The notes under the pieces are model-generated. The model worked only from the letters and a program-made list of their open reading frames with translations, searched no databases and was not told the DNA's origin. The translations under genes and the position numbers were made by a program. DNA of 64,000 nucleotides. Origin: Lepraria neglecta (taxonomy: Eukaryota; Ascomycota; Lecanoromycetes; Lecanorales; Stereocaulaceae). Location of the stretch: positions 2,294,001 through 2,358,000 of the forward strand of contig CM065649.1 in NCBI GenBank assembly GCA_033220425.1. Direction: 5' to 3'. Positions within the stretch are counted from its first letter, which is position 1. Each line of letters opens with the position of its first letter. Shown one piece after another: positions 1 to 12,029 of the stretch.

Positions 1-1
1 T

Positions 2-1546
2 CGGATGCAGAAATTTGACCCCACAAGGTTCAAGCTCATCTTGGTAGATGAAGCCCACCATATCGTTGCAGCTAGCTTTATGGGAACTTTGAGACACTTT
101 GGGCTACTAAAGGATTCGGCCATTGGAAACCCGCCAGCTTTGGTCGGAGTTTCAGCAACACTTTCTAGATTCGATGGGCTGAGACTTAGCGACGCCATTG
201 ACCATATAGTCTACCATAAGGACTACATTGATATGATCGGAAAGAAGTGGCTTTCCAACGTCATATTTACTACTGTGCAATCCAAGGCCGATATCTCCCG
301 CGTCAAGAAGGCACCGACTGGGGACTTCCAGACAGGAGATCTCTCCAAGGCAGTCAACACCGCGGAAACCAACGAGTTTACCGTGCGAGCTTGGATGTCT
401 CGAGCCGCCAGCCGGAAGTCTACTTTGGTATTCTGCGTCGACCTTGCTCATGTTTCGGACCTAACAGCAGCCTTCCGCAAAAACGGGGTCGACGCTAAGT
501 TCATCACAGGTGACACTCCAAAGCAAATACGCAGCGAGAGGCTCGATGCTTTCCGGAACGGCGAGTACCCTGTGCTTCTCAATTGTGGAGTCTTTACTGA
601 AGGCACTGACATCCCAAACATCGATTGCGTTTTGCTTGCGCGGCCAACCAAATCTCGAAACCTACTGGTCCAGATGATTGGCCGCGGTATGCGTCTGCAC
701 CCCGGGAAAGAGAATTGTCATGTCATTGACATGGTGGCCTCACTCGAAGCTGGAATTGTCACAACTCCAACGCTATTCGGCCTCGACCCTGCAGAGATGG
801 TTGAGGAAGCCAATGTTGAAGAGATGAAGGCACAACAGGAGCGAAAGGAGCTCGGAGTTAAGCGTGAAGAGCGTGTAGCGGAGAATTGGAGTCCTACCCT
901 GCCAACGCGGCAGACACCGAGGAATATCACATTCACAGATTATGATTCGGTTTACGACCTCATCGATGACACTTCAGGGGAAAGACATATTCGGGGCATT
1001 AGTCAACTTTCTTGGGTGATGGTGAGGCAAAACCGCTATGTTTTGTCCAACCAGAGCGGTGACTACATTACTATTGAGGATTCTGACTCAAGTGCAGCTT
1101 ACTCTGTCGTCTACATGCAAAAGATACCCGAGAGAGACCTCGCACCCGGAACTGGAAGCAAAGCAAAGAGTCCCTATATGCGGCCTCGACAGATAGCAAA
1201 AGCAGGCACGCTCTCGGACGCCGTCCACGCAGCAGATACGTTTGCGCTGCAGAAATTCCCATGGAAGTTTGTTCACAACGGGCAACCATGGAGGAAAGCG
1301 CCGGCAACACAAGGACAACTGGCTTTCCTCAACAAACTAAGGCCTATGACAGAACAGTTGACAGCAAACATGATCAGCAAGGGCAAAGCGACGGACATGA
1401 TTAGCAAGATCAAGTTCGGAGCCAAGGGCTGGTTCAACAAGCTAGAAGCAGAGAAGAAACGGGACGAACGGGCGATTGAGAAGGTGCGCCAAGTACAAGA
1501 TTTGAGGCAGCGCGAGCAGGTCAAAGTTGGGCCAGTCGCTCAATGA
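2..1546 (+). CDS. IRC3: Irc3-like mitochondrial DEAD/DEAH-box helicase (5' partial)
   Basis: C-terminal part of an SF2 helicase; the start and Walker A motif lie left of the window and the frame is open to the edge. Motif II is visible as LVDEAHH near the left end, then motif III SATLSRFDG. The helicase C domain follows, with FITGDTPKQIRSERL, the FTEGTDIPNID block and the motif VI region QMIGRGMRLHPGK. A family-specific tail of about 250 residues ends in a lysine-rich helix. This motif order and the single large exon fit fungal Irc3, a double-strand-DNA-dependent branch-migrating helicase of mitochondria (known for the family). A mitochondrial presequence cannot be checked because the N-terminus is missing. 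The TGA stop is at 1544-1546. Related SSL2/RecQ-like helicases are less likely given the short spacing and the GRGMR motif. Confidence 0.85.
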   Translation, partial: RMQKFDPTRFKLILVDEAHHIVAASFMGTLRHFGLLKDSAIGNPPALVGVSATLSRFDGLRLSDAIDHIVYHKDYIDMIGKKWLSNVIFTTVQSKADISRVKKAPTGDFQTGDLSKAVNTAETNEFTVRAWMSRAASRKSTLVFCVDLAHVSDLTAAFRKNGVDAKFITGDTPKQIRSERLDAFRNGEYPVLLNCGVFTEGTDIPNIDCVLLARPTKSRNLLVQMIGRGMRLHPGKENCHVIDMVASLEAGIVTTPTLFGLDPAEMVEEANVEEMKAQQERKELGVKREERVAENWSPTLPTRQTPRNITFTDYDSVYDLIDDTSGERHIRGISQLSWVMVRQNRYVLSNQSGDYITIEDSDSSAAYSVVYMQKIPERDLAPGTGSKAKSPYMRPRQIAKAGTLSDAVHAADTFALQKFPWKFVHNGQPWRKAPATQGQLAFLNKLRPMTEQLTANMISKGKATDMISKIKFGAKGWFNKLEAEKKRDERAIEKVRQVQDLRQREQVKVGPVAQ

Positions 1547-2230
1547 GGGTGACAGCAGTTTTCGCTACATACTTCCAGAAATTCACATCAAGAAGCTTCA
1601 TCAAGCAACACGTGCCCGCTGGGTTGTAGTTATGCTTTCTTGGTGAGCTTAGATAAAGTATCTGAATTCAGCCATGACGCTATTGGTTGCACGAGCTTTC
1701 GAAACCAAGGCCGCGCAATTGTGTGACGGATGCTTTCGAAGAGGCAAACGCCTGCCTTGGAGCTATTCCTGGATTGCTTAGCTCTGCGGAGACTAGACCG
1801 CCCAGTGATCGTATTTGGGTACACATTCCCATAGATTAGCCTAATAATCCTGAAAAAGAAGCCTGGGCCAACCATGTTCAAGGCCGCGCCTGTTCGAGCT
1901 TGCAGTAGTACCAAATCTATGTACTCGACCACGCGACACAAAGATAAGGTCATGGTAGCTTTGGCTGTCTCGCATCACTTTGATATAAGTTTCACGCTCG
2001 GGAAAAAATAATCGAGGAGGCTGGGAGAAAAGAAAGGCAGGCTCGAATCTGCTTCCAGCCAACCTTGAACTTTCGGGGAATTTTGACTCCCGCTTAGCGT
2101 GCGCGGCCACCGAGTTTGGCCTGTTTCTTGGCCTGCGTATTGACAGGTCAAAGCAAGGCATTCCTTCGTCCTCCACAATCACCCAGCACGAGGCTGTCGT
2201 GTCGACGGATGCCCCTTGCTGCTTGGTTCA
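1547..2230. other. Intergenic region between the Irc3-like gene and BST1
   Basis: About 680 bases with no supportable gene on either strand. The short open frames on the minus strand have no recognisable motifs and no coherent splice structure. The region must contain the Irc3-like 3' end and the BST1 promoter; no specific element could be assigned. Confidence 0.5.
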
Positions 2231-5200
2231 ATGATCAGAAGGTTGTCGGGCTCCGCCGAGGAAACCGACAACAACGATCCCATCGAGGCTGAGCCTCCCC
2301 CCTACAATAACCGCGGCCATGGAAAGAAGAAGAGCTTTACTTCTGCCAAGTACGACGTGACACGGCATTCCGACACTTTGGATCAAAGGAAAGTCGAAAA
2401 AGCAATCGGCCTAACTCAATTGCCTACCAATGGATCGAATCAAGCCGCCGAAAATAGACAAGGGGGTTCGAAGAAGCAGCCTCTCCTGGTACCAGGACAG
2501 GAGGTCGACAAGATGGATGAGCCGCGGCGCTGGCGACGTTCACGTGCACGTAGCCCATGGTCAAGCTCTATACTCATCGTCACAGTCACCGCCCTGGCCA
2601 TTGTTCTCCTCCTCTCCATCGTCCATGCCTTCCTCACTCGACAGCTCGACCCAAAGGGATGTGACATGTGCTGGTCACGGCCTATCTATATCAAGTTCTC
2701 CGACTTCGATACTGAACACACACGGTTCGCCAGCAAATATTCTTTACACCTGCTGAGAGAGGGAGGTTTTGATGAAGACCCAAAGGTGAGAGGCCCTGAA
2801 GCCAATGCAGACCTTCCAAGCTCATTGCATGCAGGTCAAAGGTGTTCCTGTTCTCTTTATCCCTGGAAATGCTGGAAGCTACAAACAATCGCGGTGCCTT
2901 GCCTTTGAAGCCGCCCAATACTACCATAACAACGTACAGCAGGATCCTGAGGCAATGAAGAATGGCATGACAAGCCTGGATTTCTTTGCCGTGGATTTTA
3001 ACGAGGACTTCTCTGCTTTCCACGGTCAGACCATACTAGATCAAGCAGAGTATCTGAATGATGCCGTTTCGTACATATTGTCTCTCTACCACGACCCTCG
3101 AAGATCGCAACGAGATCCTGGTCTACCTGATCCCAGCTCAGTCATCTTGGTCGGCCATTCCATGGGCGGAGTTGTTGCTCGGACCATGCTCACTATGTCC
3201 AATTATCAATCTAACTCAATCAATACCATTGTCACCATGTCCGCACCCCATGCGCGTCCTCCAGTGTCCGTAGACGCGGAGTCCGTACACACATACAAGC
3301 GAGTCAACGACTACTGGAGACACGCCTACACACAGAAATGGGCGAACGACAATCCATTGTGGCATGTTACCTTGGTCTCAATCGCTGGCGGAGGCTTAGA
3401 CACTGTTGTGCCTTCAGACTTTGCCAGTCTAGAATCAATAGTGCCAAATACCCACGGCTTCACCATTTTTACATCTGGCATACCCAACGTGTGGACTGGA
3501 ACAGATCACATACAGACCACCTGGTGCGTTCAATTGATGAAACCAATCGTGAGATCACTATTCGAGATTTTGGATGTCCATCGGCCAAGCCAGACGAAAC
3601 CAAGGGCCGAGCGAATGCGCATATTCAAGAGATGGTACTTGACAGGAATGGAAGATATGTCAGAGAGAACGCTACCGCAGAAGGAATCGTCCGCATTGCT
3701 GACATTGGAAGATAACTCGGTGTCCTTACCAGTTGGAGAAAGACTTGTAATTCGCGACTTTGGACGAACGAAGAAGCCGCAAACGTATTTCCTGCCAATA
3801 CCCCTGTCAAGTGCGCCAGGAAGCAAGACTTTCACCCTTCTGTCCGATCAACGGCTTGAGGATCCGGTGACTACTGGCCAACTGGAAGTGTTCTTCTGCA
3901 GCGTCTTTCCCTTACAACCTGGCCAATCGTCAACCTTGTTCTCTATGAATCTCGATCTGTCCGGTGACACCTCAGGATCTACGAGGTTTGCTTGCCGGAC
4001 CGCTGCTTCCGATGTCATTCAGCTTCCAGCATCTACGAGAATGTCTAGTCATCCATTCGACAAGGCTCAACCTTTCTCGTACCTTCAGTACAGCTTCGAA
4101 GATCTTGTAGATTACCGGTTTGTTGCTGTGGTCGATAAAGCTACAGAGCCGAGCCAGGGATGGGTTGTTGCCGAATTCAGTGACAAGGCCGACAATACCA
4201 TAGAGACCAACCTGGGCCTGGAGCGGCTCTTGGTTTTCGGCTTGCATATCAAGTTACCTGCTGATGGTCATGTCATGACGGACATCAAGATACCTGCGCT
4301 CCATTCTAGTCTGCTGGCCTTCAAATTGAGCTTGGGCAAACAGGCGTGCGGGGATGATGAAGAGCTCTTTACTCCTTTGCTTCGGCAACACCTCTCTGAG
4401 CCTCATGAGTCAAAATACTTTGTCAACGTGAAGGATGCCAATATTAGCCTGCACGGGGTGGCTCCATTCGTGCCACCACCATTGCGTGGACTTGCTGTCG
4501 ATGGAGTTTCCCTTCAATTTTGGACCGACCCGACATGTAACTCTTCTATCGATCTTTCGTTGAATGTTGATATTGCTGGGAGTATGGGCAAACTGGTGAT
4601 GCGCTACCGAATGGTATTTGCAGCCTTTCCAATAGTCGTAGTGGCATTGGTGTTGCGGAAACAGTTCTCCGTGTACGATGACACTGGTAAGTACACCCTC
4701 GGCCAAGTACTTAGTCTTTTTCTCACCAGTAGCAGGCATCTTCATCACGTTCGCAGAATCATTGGATCTCTGCCTGAGATCTTCACTACCCATCCTAATA
4801 CTGGCACTGACTTTCTTTGCCATCTCTTTGACGATATCGAGTACTGCGCCCACCAAACCAGCATCCACTGGGTTTTTTGGCTGGGGAGGAAATGCTACAG
4901 AATCTGCAATCGATTTCACGAAGAATGATCTCCTTCTCGGCTCACAGGACTCAATCTTCTGGTTTCTCGTTCCACTCTTTGGCCTCATCAGCGTCGGTGC
5001 CTGTGTTGGCATCAATTATGCAGCCCTTGGATTGACGAATCTCTTCTACCTACCTTACAATTACCTGACCGCCAGACCGGCTTGGGTGAGAGTCGAGGAC
5101 ATAAGGTGAGCAAGTCTTAATGCCCAACGCATGTTCGTTTGTACTGACAAAAGCAGTGGAAGATCGGCCATGCCCGCCTTCGCCGCCAGCTCACCTAGAA

Positions 5201-5837
5201 GACGCATCATAACCACTTGTATACTACTTTTCCTGGTTTCGACTTTCATCCCGTACCAATTTGCATACCTAGACGCCGTCCTTGTACAATTATCAACATG
5301 CACACGGGCGCTACGCTTAGTTCGGGAAACTGTAAGACACCCTCCATATTCTCAACCCGCATGAAACGTACTAATAGAAAACAGCGGTCTGGCGCCCACT
5401 ACAATTTCTACAACTACGCCCACTCAATCCTAATCCTCATGATTTGGATCCTCCCCATCAACATTCCCGTCCTCCTCGTCTGGGCCCACAACCTCGCCGT
5501 TCACTGGCTCACCCCGTTCTCCTCCCATCATAACGTCTTATCAATAATGCCCTATCTCATCCTCGTCGAGACCTTGACCAGCGGCAAAATGATCCCTCGC
5601 GTCTCCTCGAGGGCCAGCTACGTTACTAATGTCCTTTTCTTCGTCCTCGCCGTTTATGCGGCTGTCTATGGCGTAAGCTACGCTTATAGACTGCATCATC
5701 TGGCTAATTTTATTTGTGCGTGGCTGGTGGCGGTACACTTCTCCGGGAGCGAGGTGTCTTTGCAGGGGCTGAGTCAGATGTTGGAGGGAGGTGGAGTCGA
5801 AGAGGTGGATGACAGGGGAGCGAAGAAGAGACCGTAG
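2231..5837 (+). CDS. BST1: GPI inositol-deacylase Bst1/PGAP1
   Basis: Spliced CDS join(2231..2785, 2835..4686, 4736..5105, 5157..5331, 5385..5837), 1134 residues; all four introns (49-54 bp) keep frame and have GT-AG ends. It is an ER membrane lipase that removes the inositol acyl chain from GPI anchors before export and quality control (known for PGAP1/Bst1). The N-terminal cytosolic part is basic, followed by a membrane anchor at about residues 112-135. The family block VLFIPGNAGSYKQ follows, then the lipase motif GHSMGG with the serine near residue 294. The C-terminal third has several membrane segments, including a conserved HSILILMIWILPINIP stretch. ATG at 2231 was chosen because the frame further upstream offers only a TTG. 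The length is normal for the family. Confidence 0.95.
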
Positions 5838-6801
5838 ACGAACACGAGTTTACGACTTTCTTGCATTGGGTTTTTAGCGGACTGGGCGTAGGCAAGATAC
5901 ATAATACTACTTCGATTCGGTTGTATATATATCTTTGGGAATGGTTTTGGAGTTGAGCCAATAATAGATAATACACTCTGCGATATTACATGCCTTGACC
6001 CGATTTACTGTCTGGTGACGGATGAATGGGAAAACGTAGGCTTGAGAACGATAGCCGCGAGAAGGCGAATCGTCAAAGTTGGTAGACCTTGACTTTTCAA
6101 AATCATGAGACATCTTCCTCGCCAGAAACCCTGCTTAAATATCCAGATTTAAAACAAATAAACGCGTTGAGTAAAGGCCATAGCTTGCCTTCTTAAATTC
6201 GTGAAAAATCCTTCTCAACAGAATCTCTGCTCAAAGGTCCAGATTTCGTTTATATAAACACATTCAATGAAGCCCAGAACTGGACGCTCTAAGCTCATGG
6301 ATCAACTGCCTTGCCAAATTCCCAGCTCCAATATCCAGATTTTAGCTATGTGCAGACGTCTACTTGAGCCTTAATGGTGCCTTTTGACGTTCACACAAAG
6401 CATTGCTCGACCGCAAATACTGATCCAATACCCCGATAACTGCGACGGTCATCGTGGACTAAAATCATGTAGTAGTTGATTCGTAGGACTGTCAGGGCGG
6501 ACAGTCCCAAGCCAAGCTAAGCGAGAGCTACCTTGCATACACGCTTAAAGTACGAAAACATCCCTCGGACGTGCAGCTGCACATGTTGGGTCAGAAGAAA
6601 GATCCACAATCCCTTGAGCTGTCACCCAATTCTGCGATGTTTCCTCTCTCAGGCAACTCATTGGTAAAACAAGTCGGTATCTGGCCGATATTGACGTCAA
6701 AAACTTGTTTTAAGGATCCTAGAAGTTCTGACAGAACAAGTCAACTCCAAAACGCCATACAGCTGTAGACTCAGTCATTCACTCCACTCAGGCATTACAG
6801 T
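5838..6801. repeat. Intergenic region with two diverged ~100-bp tandem repeats
   Basis: Almost 1 kb without a supportable gene, between the convergent BST1 and FIS1 genes. Two units at about 6112-6180 and 6212-6275 share the pattern cttc..cagaa..ctgct.aa followed by tccagattt and an AAA-rich run ending in gagtaaag or aatgaag. A third partial match (ccaatatccagatttt) lies near 6330-6350. The repeats are too diverged to date and no transposon motif is present. Confidence 0.4.
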
Positions 6802-7373
6802 CTACCTCCTCCTCGCCCCCCTCAAAATCATAGCTCCCACCCCCGCTGCCGCAATAGCCACACCACTAAGAATCGCAACACCCATCAACCCATCCTTAGC
6901 AACCTTATCATCGATCAAACCCCTCAGACTCGCCGCCTGCAAATTCGCTGGCTCGTGATCCAAGAGCAGGTCGTTATATCTCCTTGCCTCTTGATAATTG
7001 CCGAGCTTGTAGTTGCCTAGTGCGAGATAGTAGAGGCACTCTCGTCTCCTGTTTGGTTCGTTGCGGAAGATTTCTGAGAGGAGGCGCACGCCTTCTTGTT
7101 GTTCGGAGCGGGAGGAGGATTTGATGAGGCCCTTTGAGTAAATAAGCACAGGTCCAAATGAAATGGGCGTTTATCACGCACCCAAGCATAGTTGAATTTG
7201 GTCTGTACGCCGACGTAGGGGCCTTCCTTCTCGTATTGTGCTCGTAGGACTGCGAGTTCGTCTGGTTTTAGGGGGCTGTTCGGCAGGGTTAGTGTGTGGT
7301 GTTTCTGGAGCAGCTTCTCTCGACGAGTTGCTAACCTATCAGCATCTGCTGCGTCTGGTAAACGGTACGCCAT
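6802..7373 (-). CDS. FIS1: Mitochondrial fission 1 protein Fis1
   Basis: Spliced on the minus strand as complement(join(6802..7131, 7182..7275, 7336..7373)), 153 residues, the usual Fis1 length. Introns are 50 and 60 bp, the latter with a CTAAC branch site. Fis1 is a tail-anchored outer-membrane adaptor of mitochondria and peroxisomes that recruits the fission machinery through a TPR-like bundle (known for the family). Visible hallmarks are [19 protein letters not shown], the TKFNYAW block before the second intron, [19 protein letters not shown], and a C-terminal hydrophobic anchor ending GARRR. Neither splice junction is optional: without splicing the SPLKPDE and GLIKS blocks are in the wrong context. 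The start ATG at 7373 gives a short [12 protein letters not shown] leader typical of filamentous fungi. Confidence 0.95.
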
Positions 7374-7796
7374 GTCAGCCTAACGTGCCATCGATCAAAG
7401 GGAACCTGCAGGAAAGAAAAGAACGAGTGAACAGAGTGGAACCTACATGGTAAATTGGAGCCCATCTTAGACAGTTTCTTCTCAAGTTCAAGCGCAGTAT
7501 GTAGCAAACAAAGAGCAGGCAACTTTCTGTCTCAGTGTTGTGGAGAAATCCAGCATGCTTCGCCACCCGTGATAAATTGTGGCGCTCCGGCGCTAGCAAC
7601 GGCGGGACCAAGCCACCGTTGCCGATCACTTCCAATGTTTACTTCTTGGCGCTTTGCATCAACAGAAAGCACTCAATCTGATACTACATCTTCCCTAGAC
7701 TTCGGAGAATAAAGACTAGAACCGTTGTCGCATTTGTTGCTTGCGCATAATTGCTCACTACGCCTATTGACCTTCTGATTCCGCGCAATCTTCAAG
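7374..7796. promoter_or_regulatory. Divergent intergenic region FIS1/SPC24
   Basis: 423 bases separating the start codons of FIS1 (minus) and SPC24 (plus), so both promoters must lie here. Small open frames on both strands have no homology hallmarks. No individual factor site can be assigned with confidence. Confidence 0.4.
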
Positions 7797-8573
7797 ATGT
7801 TGTTTGACGAAGACCCAGCTATGGTATGCATTCGCAAATGAGGTGCAGTTAAGATGTACAGTCTCGCTGACGCTTTTTACAGCTGGTGCAAAGCACCATG
7901 ACCAACTTCCACATAGACACGGACAAGATCGCCATTGGCCGTATCAATGAATCTCTATCCACCCTCCAACAAGCTCGAGACCTGCGCATACGAGAAGCGG
8001 AGAGCGCTTTGAAAAGTACACATAAGCTGGCTGTCCATCTGATACTGTGCCAATCTAATAAATGGTGCAGAGCTCTCTCGCAACCTTTCGACAATGTCGC
8101 AGCAGCATAATGAGACGGTCGCCTCGCAGAGTAGCATAGACCATGCGTCGCACATAGTCGAGCTCGATACCCAAAAATTCCGAATCGCCAAAGCAGCTTC
8201 CGATCTTGAGATAGAAGGCGAGAGATTGGAGCAGGAACTCGAGAGTCTCAAGAGTCGGCTGCATGAGTTGGATGTCCAGGGAGTGGAAGGAGATGAATCG
8301 GCGAGAACGAAGAGAGAGGTGGATGACCCTACGATGGAAGTATATTCAACATGGGGGTTTATTTGTGTCCCAGAATATGCTAATATTACTGTTTCCAGAC
8401 TAAAGTTAAAAGTATACCGATCACTTGGTATCGATGTCGAATCGGACACTGCTGGAAACTATAACAAAGCCGTGATCAGGAATAATCAGAAAGGGGATGT
8501 CCATGTTGTCAACATCGATCCAAAGTTCTCGCGGTTCTTCTATTCGAATTACTTCTGGCAGACAATGCAATAG
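7797..8573 (+). CDS. SPC24: Kinetochore protein Spc24 (Ndc80 complex)
   Basis: Four exons, join(7797..7823, 7883..8015, 8071..8339, 8406..8573), 198 residues, normal for fungal Spc24. It is the Spc25 partner in the Ndc80 complex that links kinetochores to microtubules (known). The N-terminal two thirds is a heptad-rich coiled coil (KFRIAKAASDLEIEGERL and following). The C-terminal globular domain shows LKVYRSLGI, NKAVIRN and the family signature DVHVVNIDPKFS. The first exon is only 9 codons (MLFDEDPAM). The last intron (66 bp) must use the AG at 8404-8405 rather than the nearer AG at 8397-8398, since only the former keeps the frame; this junction is the least certain. Confidence 0.93.
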
Positions 8574-9043
8574 GTGCGGAAACAGTACTTTGGTGTTGGA
8601 GTTCATATCTGGTGATGATGGTTCGGCATTGTTCGGGCGTCATTAGGCTGTAGCATGTTGTACTTCTTTGACTGGGCACTTGTTGAATATCCCGGAGGAC
8701 AAGTCGGAATTTTCATAGGTAGAAAGCATCCGTTCGCGAAGAGTGGTGGAGCAATACGGGTTCGTTCTGCACTAGAACAATGAAGGCGGAGAACAATATG
8801 CCTCGAGTGGGCCTCTAGACGAACCATTGGGGAAGAGGACCTCATTCATCGCTCTAAAGTCTCATTGACAGTGCATGTTTCCAAAGAATCGATGAGCTTG
8901 GTTTCATCATTGTAATTTGCTGCCCAGCCAGTGATGACCGTTGGCCCCTTCCCGCAACCAACCAAATTTAGCCCCCTGCTGCTTGTAGCCGCATCTCCAA
9001 ACTTGAAGTCCGCTGTAAAACACTCTTCCCCTTTGACCACAAA
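8574..9043. other. Intergenic region SPC24-LSB6
   Basis: 470 bases holding the SPC24 3' end and the LSB6 upstream region. Minus-strand open frames here have no recognisable motif and overlap LSB6 coding sequence, so they were left out. Confidence 0.4.
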
Positions 9044-11464
9044 ATGCCTCGACACCGACCACCAACCTCAGGATACGCGCAGATAGCTCAAGCAGACGAG
9101 GAGAATGCCTACCAAGATGATTCTGAAGAAGAAGATGCCTACCGAGTCCCCCGAACAATATCCATCGCCTCAGCTCCACGCTATGCCCCCATTCAACCCC
9201 AACCTCATGGATCAATGCGTGCAGACCTCAGCGAAAGTGCCCCCAGACATCAAAGAAGACTGAGTGGGGGAAAGCGGCGTTTGCGAAGGAATTCGTCTGG
9301 CGTGGATATAAAGGCGATCAATGCCAGACTAGAAAAATGGGCCGAAGAAATAGCTTCGAAGTTCAAGATAAACAGGGTGAAAGGGAAGACTCAAGAGGAG
9401 GAACAATTAGAGATAAAGCACTCCGTTTTCCAGGCTCCAGAAGGATACCGGCCGAGTAGCGCAGAAACCCTTGCATCCGATGTCACAGAAACCCAGGCGG
9501 ATAGGATGACAAAGATTGGGTTCGATGATGTGGTTGAAAGCGTTAAAGTCGCTATAGAGCTTGGTGTCCATCCCAAGATGATTTCTCAAGGAAGCTCGGG
9601 CAGCTACTTCGCCCGCAACAGCGATGGGAAGGTTGTCGGAGTGTTCAAACCCAAGGATGAGGAGCCATATGCATCAAGAAACCCCAAATGGACCAAATGG
9701 ATACATCGAAACCTATTCCCTTGTTTCTTCGGCAGAGCCTGTCTCATCCCCAACCTCTCTTACGTTTCGGAAGCAGCAGCATATACCCTAGACACCAGGC
9801 TAAAGACAAATCTGGTACCCTACACGGACATTGTACACCTTTCATCTAAATCATTTCACTACGATTTCTGGGATAGATCGAACTACTACAGAAAGAGAAA
9901 ACCTTTCCCCGCCAAGGTCGGAAGCTTTCAGGTTTTCCTAAAAGGCTTCAAGGATGCCAATTTATTTCTCCGGGATCATCCATGGCCCGATCAAACGAAT
10001 TCTGGATTTCGACCCGATGATGCTCCAAAATGGAGGAAGCGAGCTTGGACGGAGACATGTCGACCTGGCAGTGCTGCCTCGGATGATGAAGGGGGGAGGT
10101 ACGGAGCGAGGTACGGTCAATGAACGGCGAAGAGGCTACCCAGGCACAGGACAGAAGGTTTGCTTGGACGGACAATATCAAGCAATCCTTCCGGGAAGAG
10201 CTGGAGAAACTAGTCATTTTAGATTACATCATGAGAAATACGGACCGTGGATTGGACAATTGGATGGTCAGGGTAGACGAGCAGAAGGAGGAGGTTTCTA
10301 TAGTCTCGGAGCCCCCAAGGATGAATGGGAACGCCGAGGAGCGGCCGGTCCCTCTCATAACAAGAAATAGTGAAGGAAAGCCTAGCTCCTCCCCTTACAG
10401 GCGCCAAGAGGCTATGTCAGCGAGAAGCAGACCAGGGACTCCTCCAGGTTCTGAGTCCGGTAAAGGTCCTTCGATCTCAATAGGGGCCATTGACAACAGC
10501 TTGTCATGGCCCTGGAAACATCCAGACGCTGTGAGTTTCTCTGCGCATATCTTCTGAACTCTTATTGACTTTAAGGCAGTGGCGAAGCTTCCCATTCGGT
10601 TGGCTGTTCCTACCCGTCTCCCTCATTGGGCAACCATTTTCTCAGAAGACTCGCGACCATTTCCTTCCCCTACTCACATCTACCCAATGGTGGAGCGAAA
10701 CACAACTAGCTCTACGTCGGGTATTCAGCCAGGACTCGGATTTCAAAGAGAAAATGTTTGCGAGACAAATAGCTGTCATGAAAGGCCAGGCATGGAATGT
10801 TGTAGAAACGCTGAAGACTCCGGATCACGGTCCTTTGGAGCTGACTCGGCGAACGCGCGTGTGCGTATGGGATGACCTGGTCGACATCCCTGTTGCTATC
10901 CCAATGCGCGTACCTTCTGCAGAGATGCGAAGACGACGAGACAAAGACACGCGGAAAAGCATAGAGGAAGAGGAAATGGATATCAGTACAGCCAACGCTT
11001 CAGCACCTGCACTGCAGCACGATCTCATTGGCCTAGGGTCTCCTACCACGGAGTTGCCGAATCCAAATCGTTTCGATTTATCACGCAACAACAGTTCTTC
11101 CGACCTTGGACAGCTCTCTAATGGACCAGAAACGCCTGCCACCATCCAAGGTCCATTTTTTGACCACCAGGCCGAACTAGATGAGGCTAAGATGATCCCC
11201 GCCAACAACACAAGACCGAATCCTACAAGGTCCCGGACTCGGCTTAGTTTTGATGGGCACAGGAAAACTACTGGCACCAGCAGGCAGCGTCGCCGGTACT
11301 CTTTCTCGAGATACGGCAGTGGAGGTTTCTTGGGAGATGGAGATGACCTGGAAGGGGATCTGGGTTACTCTGCAGCTGAAGGAATGGAGGGCAACCAACG
11401 GAAGGTGATTGTGGAAAGGTTAGAGACAGTGAAAAGCAAGAATCCTGTCTTTACATGGTGTTAG
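9044..11464 (+). CDS. LSB6: Type II phosphatidylinositol 4-kinase Lsb6
   Basis: Three exons, join(9044..10098, 10155..10530, 10580..11464), 771 residues. It makes PI4P on endosomal/vacuolar and plasma membranes (known for type II PI4K). The kinase starts after an acidic, Arg-rich N-terminus. Visible blocks are GSSGSYFARNSDGKVVGVFKPKDEEPY (ATP-binding loop and lysine) and the insertion with FPCFFGRACLIPN, a Cys-rich patch that in this family is palmitoylated. The catalytic region LDYIMRNTDRGLDNWMV and the WPWKHPDA/WRSFPFGW block split by intron 2 follow. The first intron (56 bp) removes an in-frame stop and restores the RRFAWTDN sequence. The C-terminal 300 residues are low-complexity, phosphosite-like Ser/Arg-rich sequence. 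Confidence 0.94.
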
Positions 11465-12029
11465 ATTGATTGGATGCGTATATACTGCTCATTCAGGGTT
11501 TCAGGACATATCAGTGCATTACATTGGCGCGAAAAATGGTGGGGCATGGAGCGATCAGCATGATATGTGGAGTATTGTTGTATAATGAGTACGGAATTAG
11601 ATTTATGTGTGCTTTTCATAGCTGTACTTACTATCTAGAGTTGGCATAGCTCGTCGGATAAGACCTCTAGCGACTTGAAATCTATTCAGGATTACTCCAA
11701 CGTTAAGCAGATTCTTATGCTTACCTAGCAGCTGATCAACTTCAATTTTTTGTGTGAGGCTCAGGGCAAGTATTACTAATTTGGTCCCGAACCCGTCGCG
11801 CTCATGCACAGAATGTGGCGTTATTGGCCTCGGAAACTTGATAAGATAACTCGATCTCATTGTCACCTCGAGTTGATTCCACACCTTATTGCCCAGTGTT
11901 GAACAGAAAGCTCACGTTTCTTCGCTCATTCACTTATGATGCTCGTCTTGTCCGGCCCTACAAATTTGCTGACCTTCACCTCACTTCCTCCGTCCTCCAC
12001 TTTTCACAACTACACCTACAGCCCCCATC
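11465..12029. other. Intergenic region LSB6 - SNF2/RING gene
   Basis: 565 bases between two plus-strand genes. No gene is supportable; the downstream part is pyrimidine-rich (runs such as ccttcacctcacttcctcc just before the ATG at 12030), as is common in fungal promoters and 5' leaders. Confidence 0.4.

Noticed and set aside
4410-5015. 201-codon minus-strand open frame
   Set aside because: Antisense to BST1 membrane region exons, no homology hallmarks, and crosses a validated BST1 intron.
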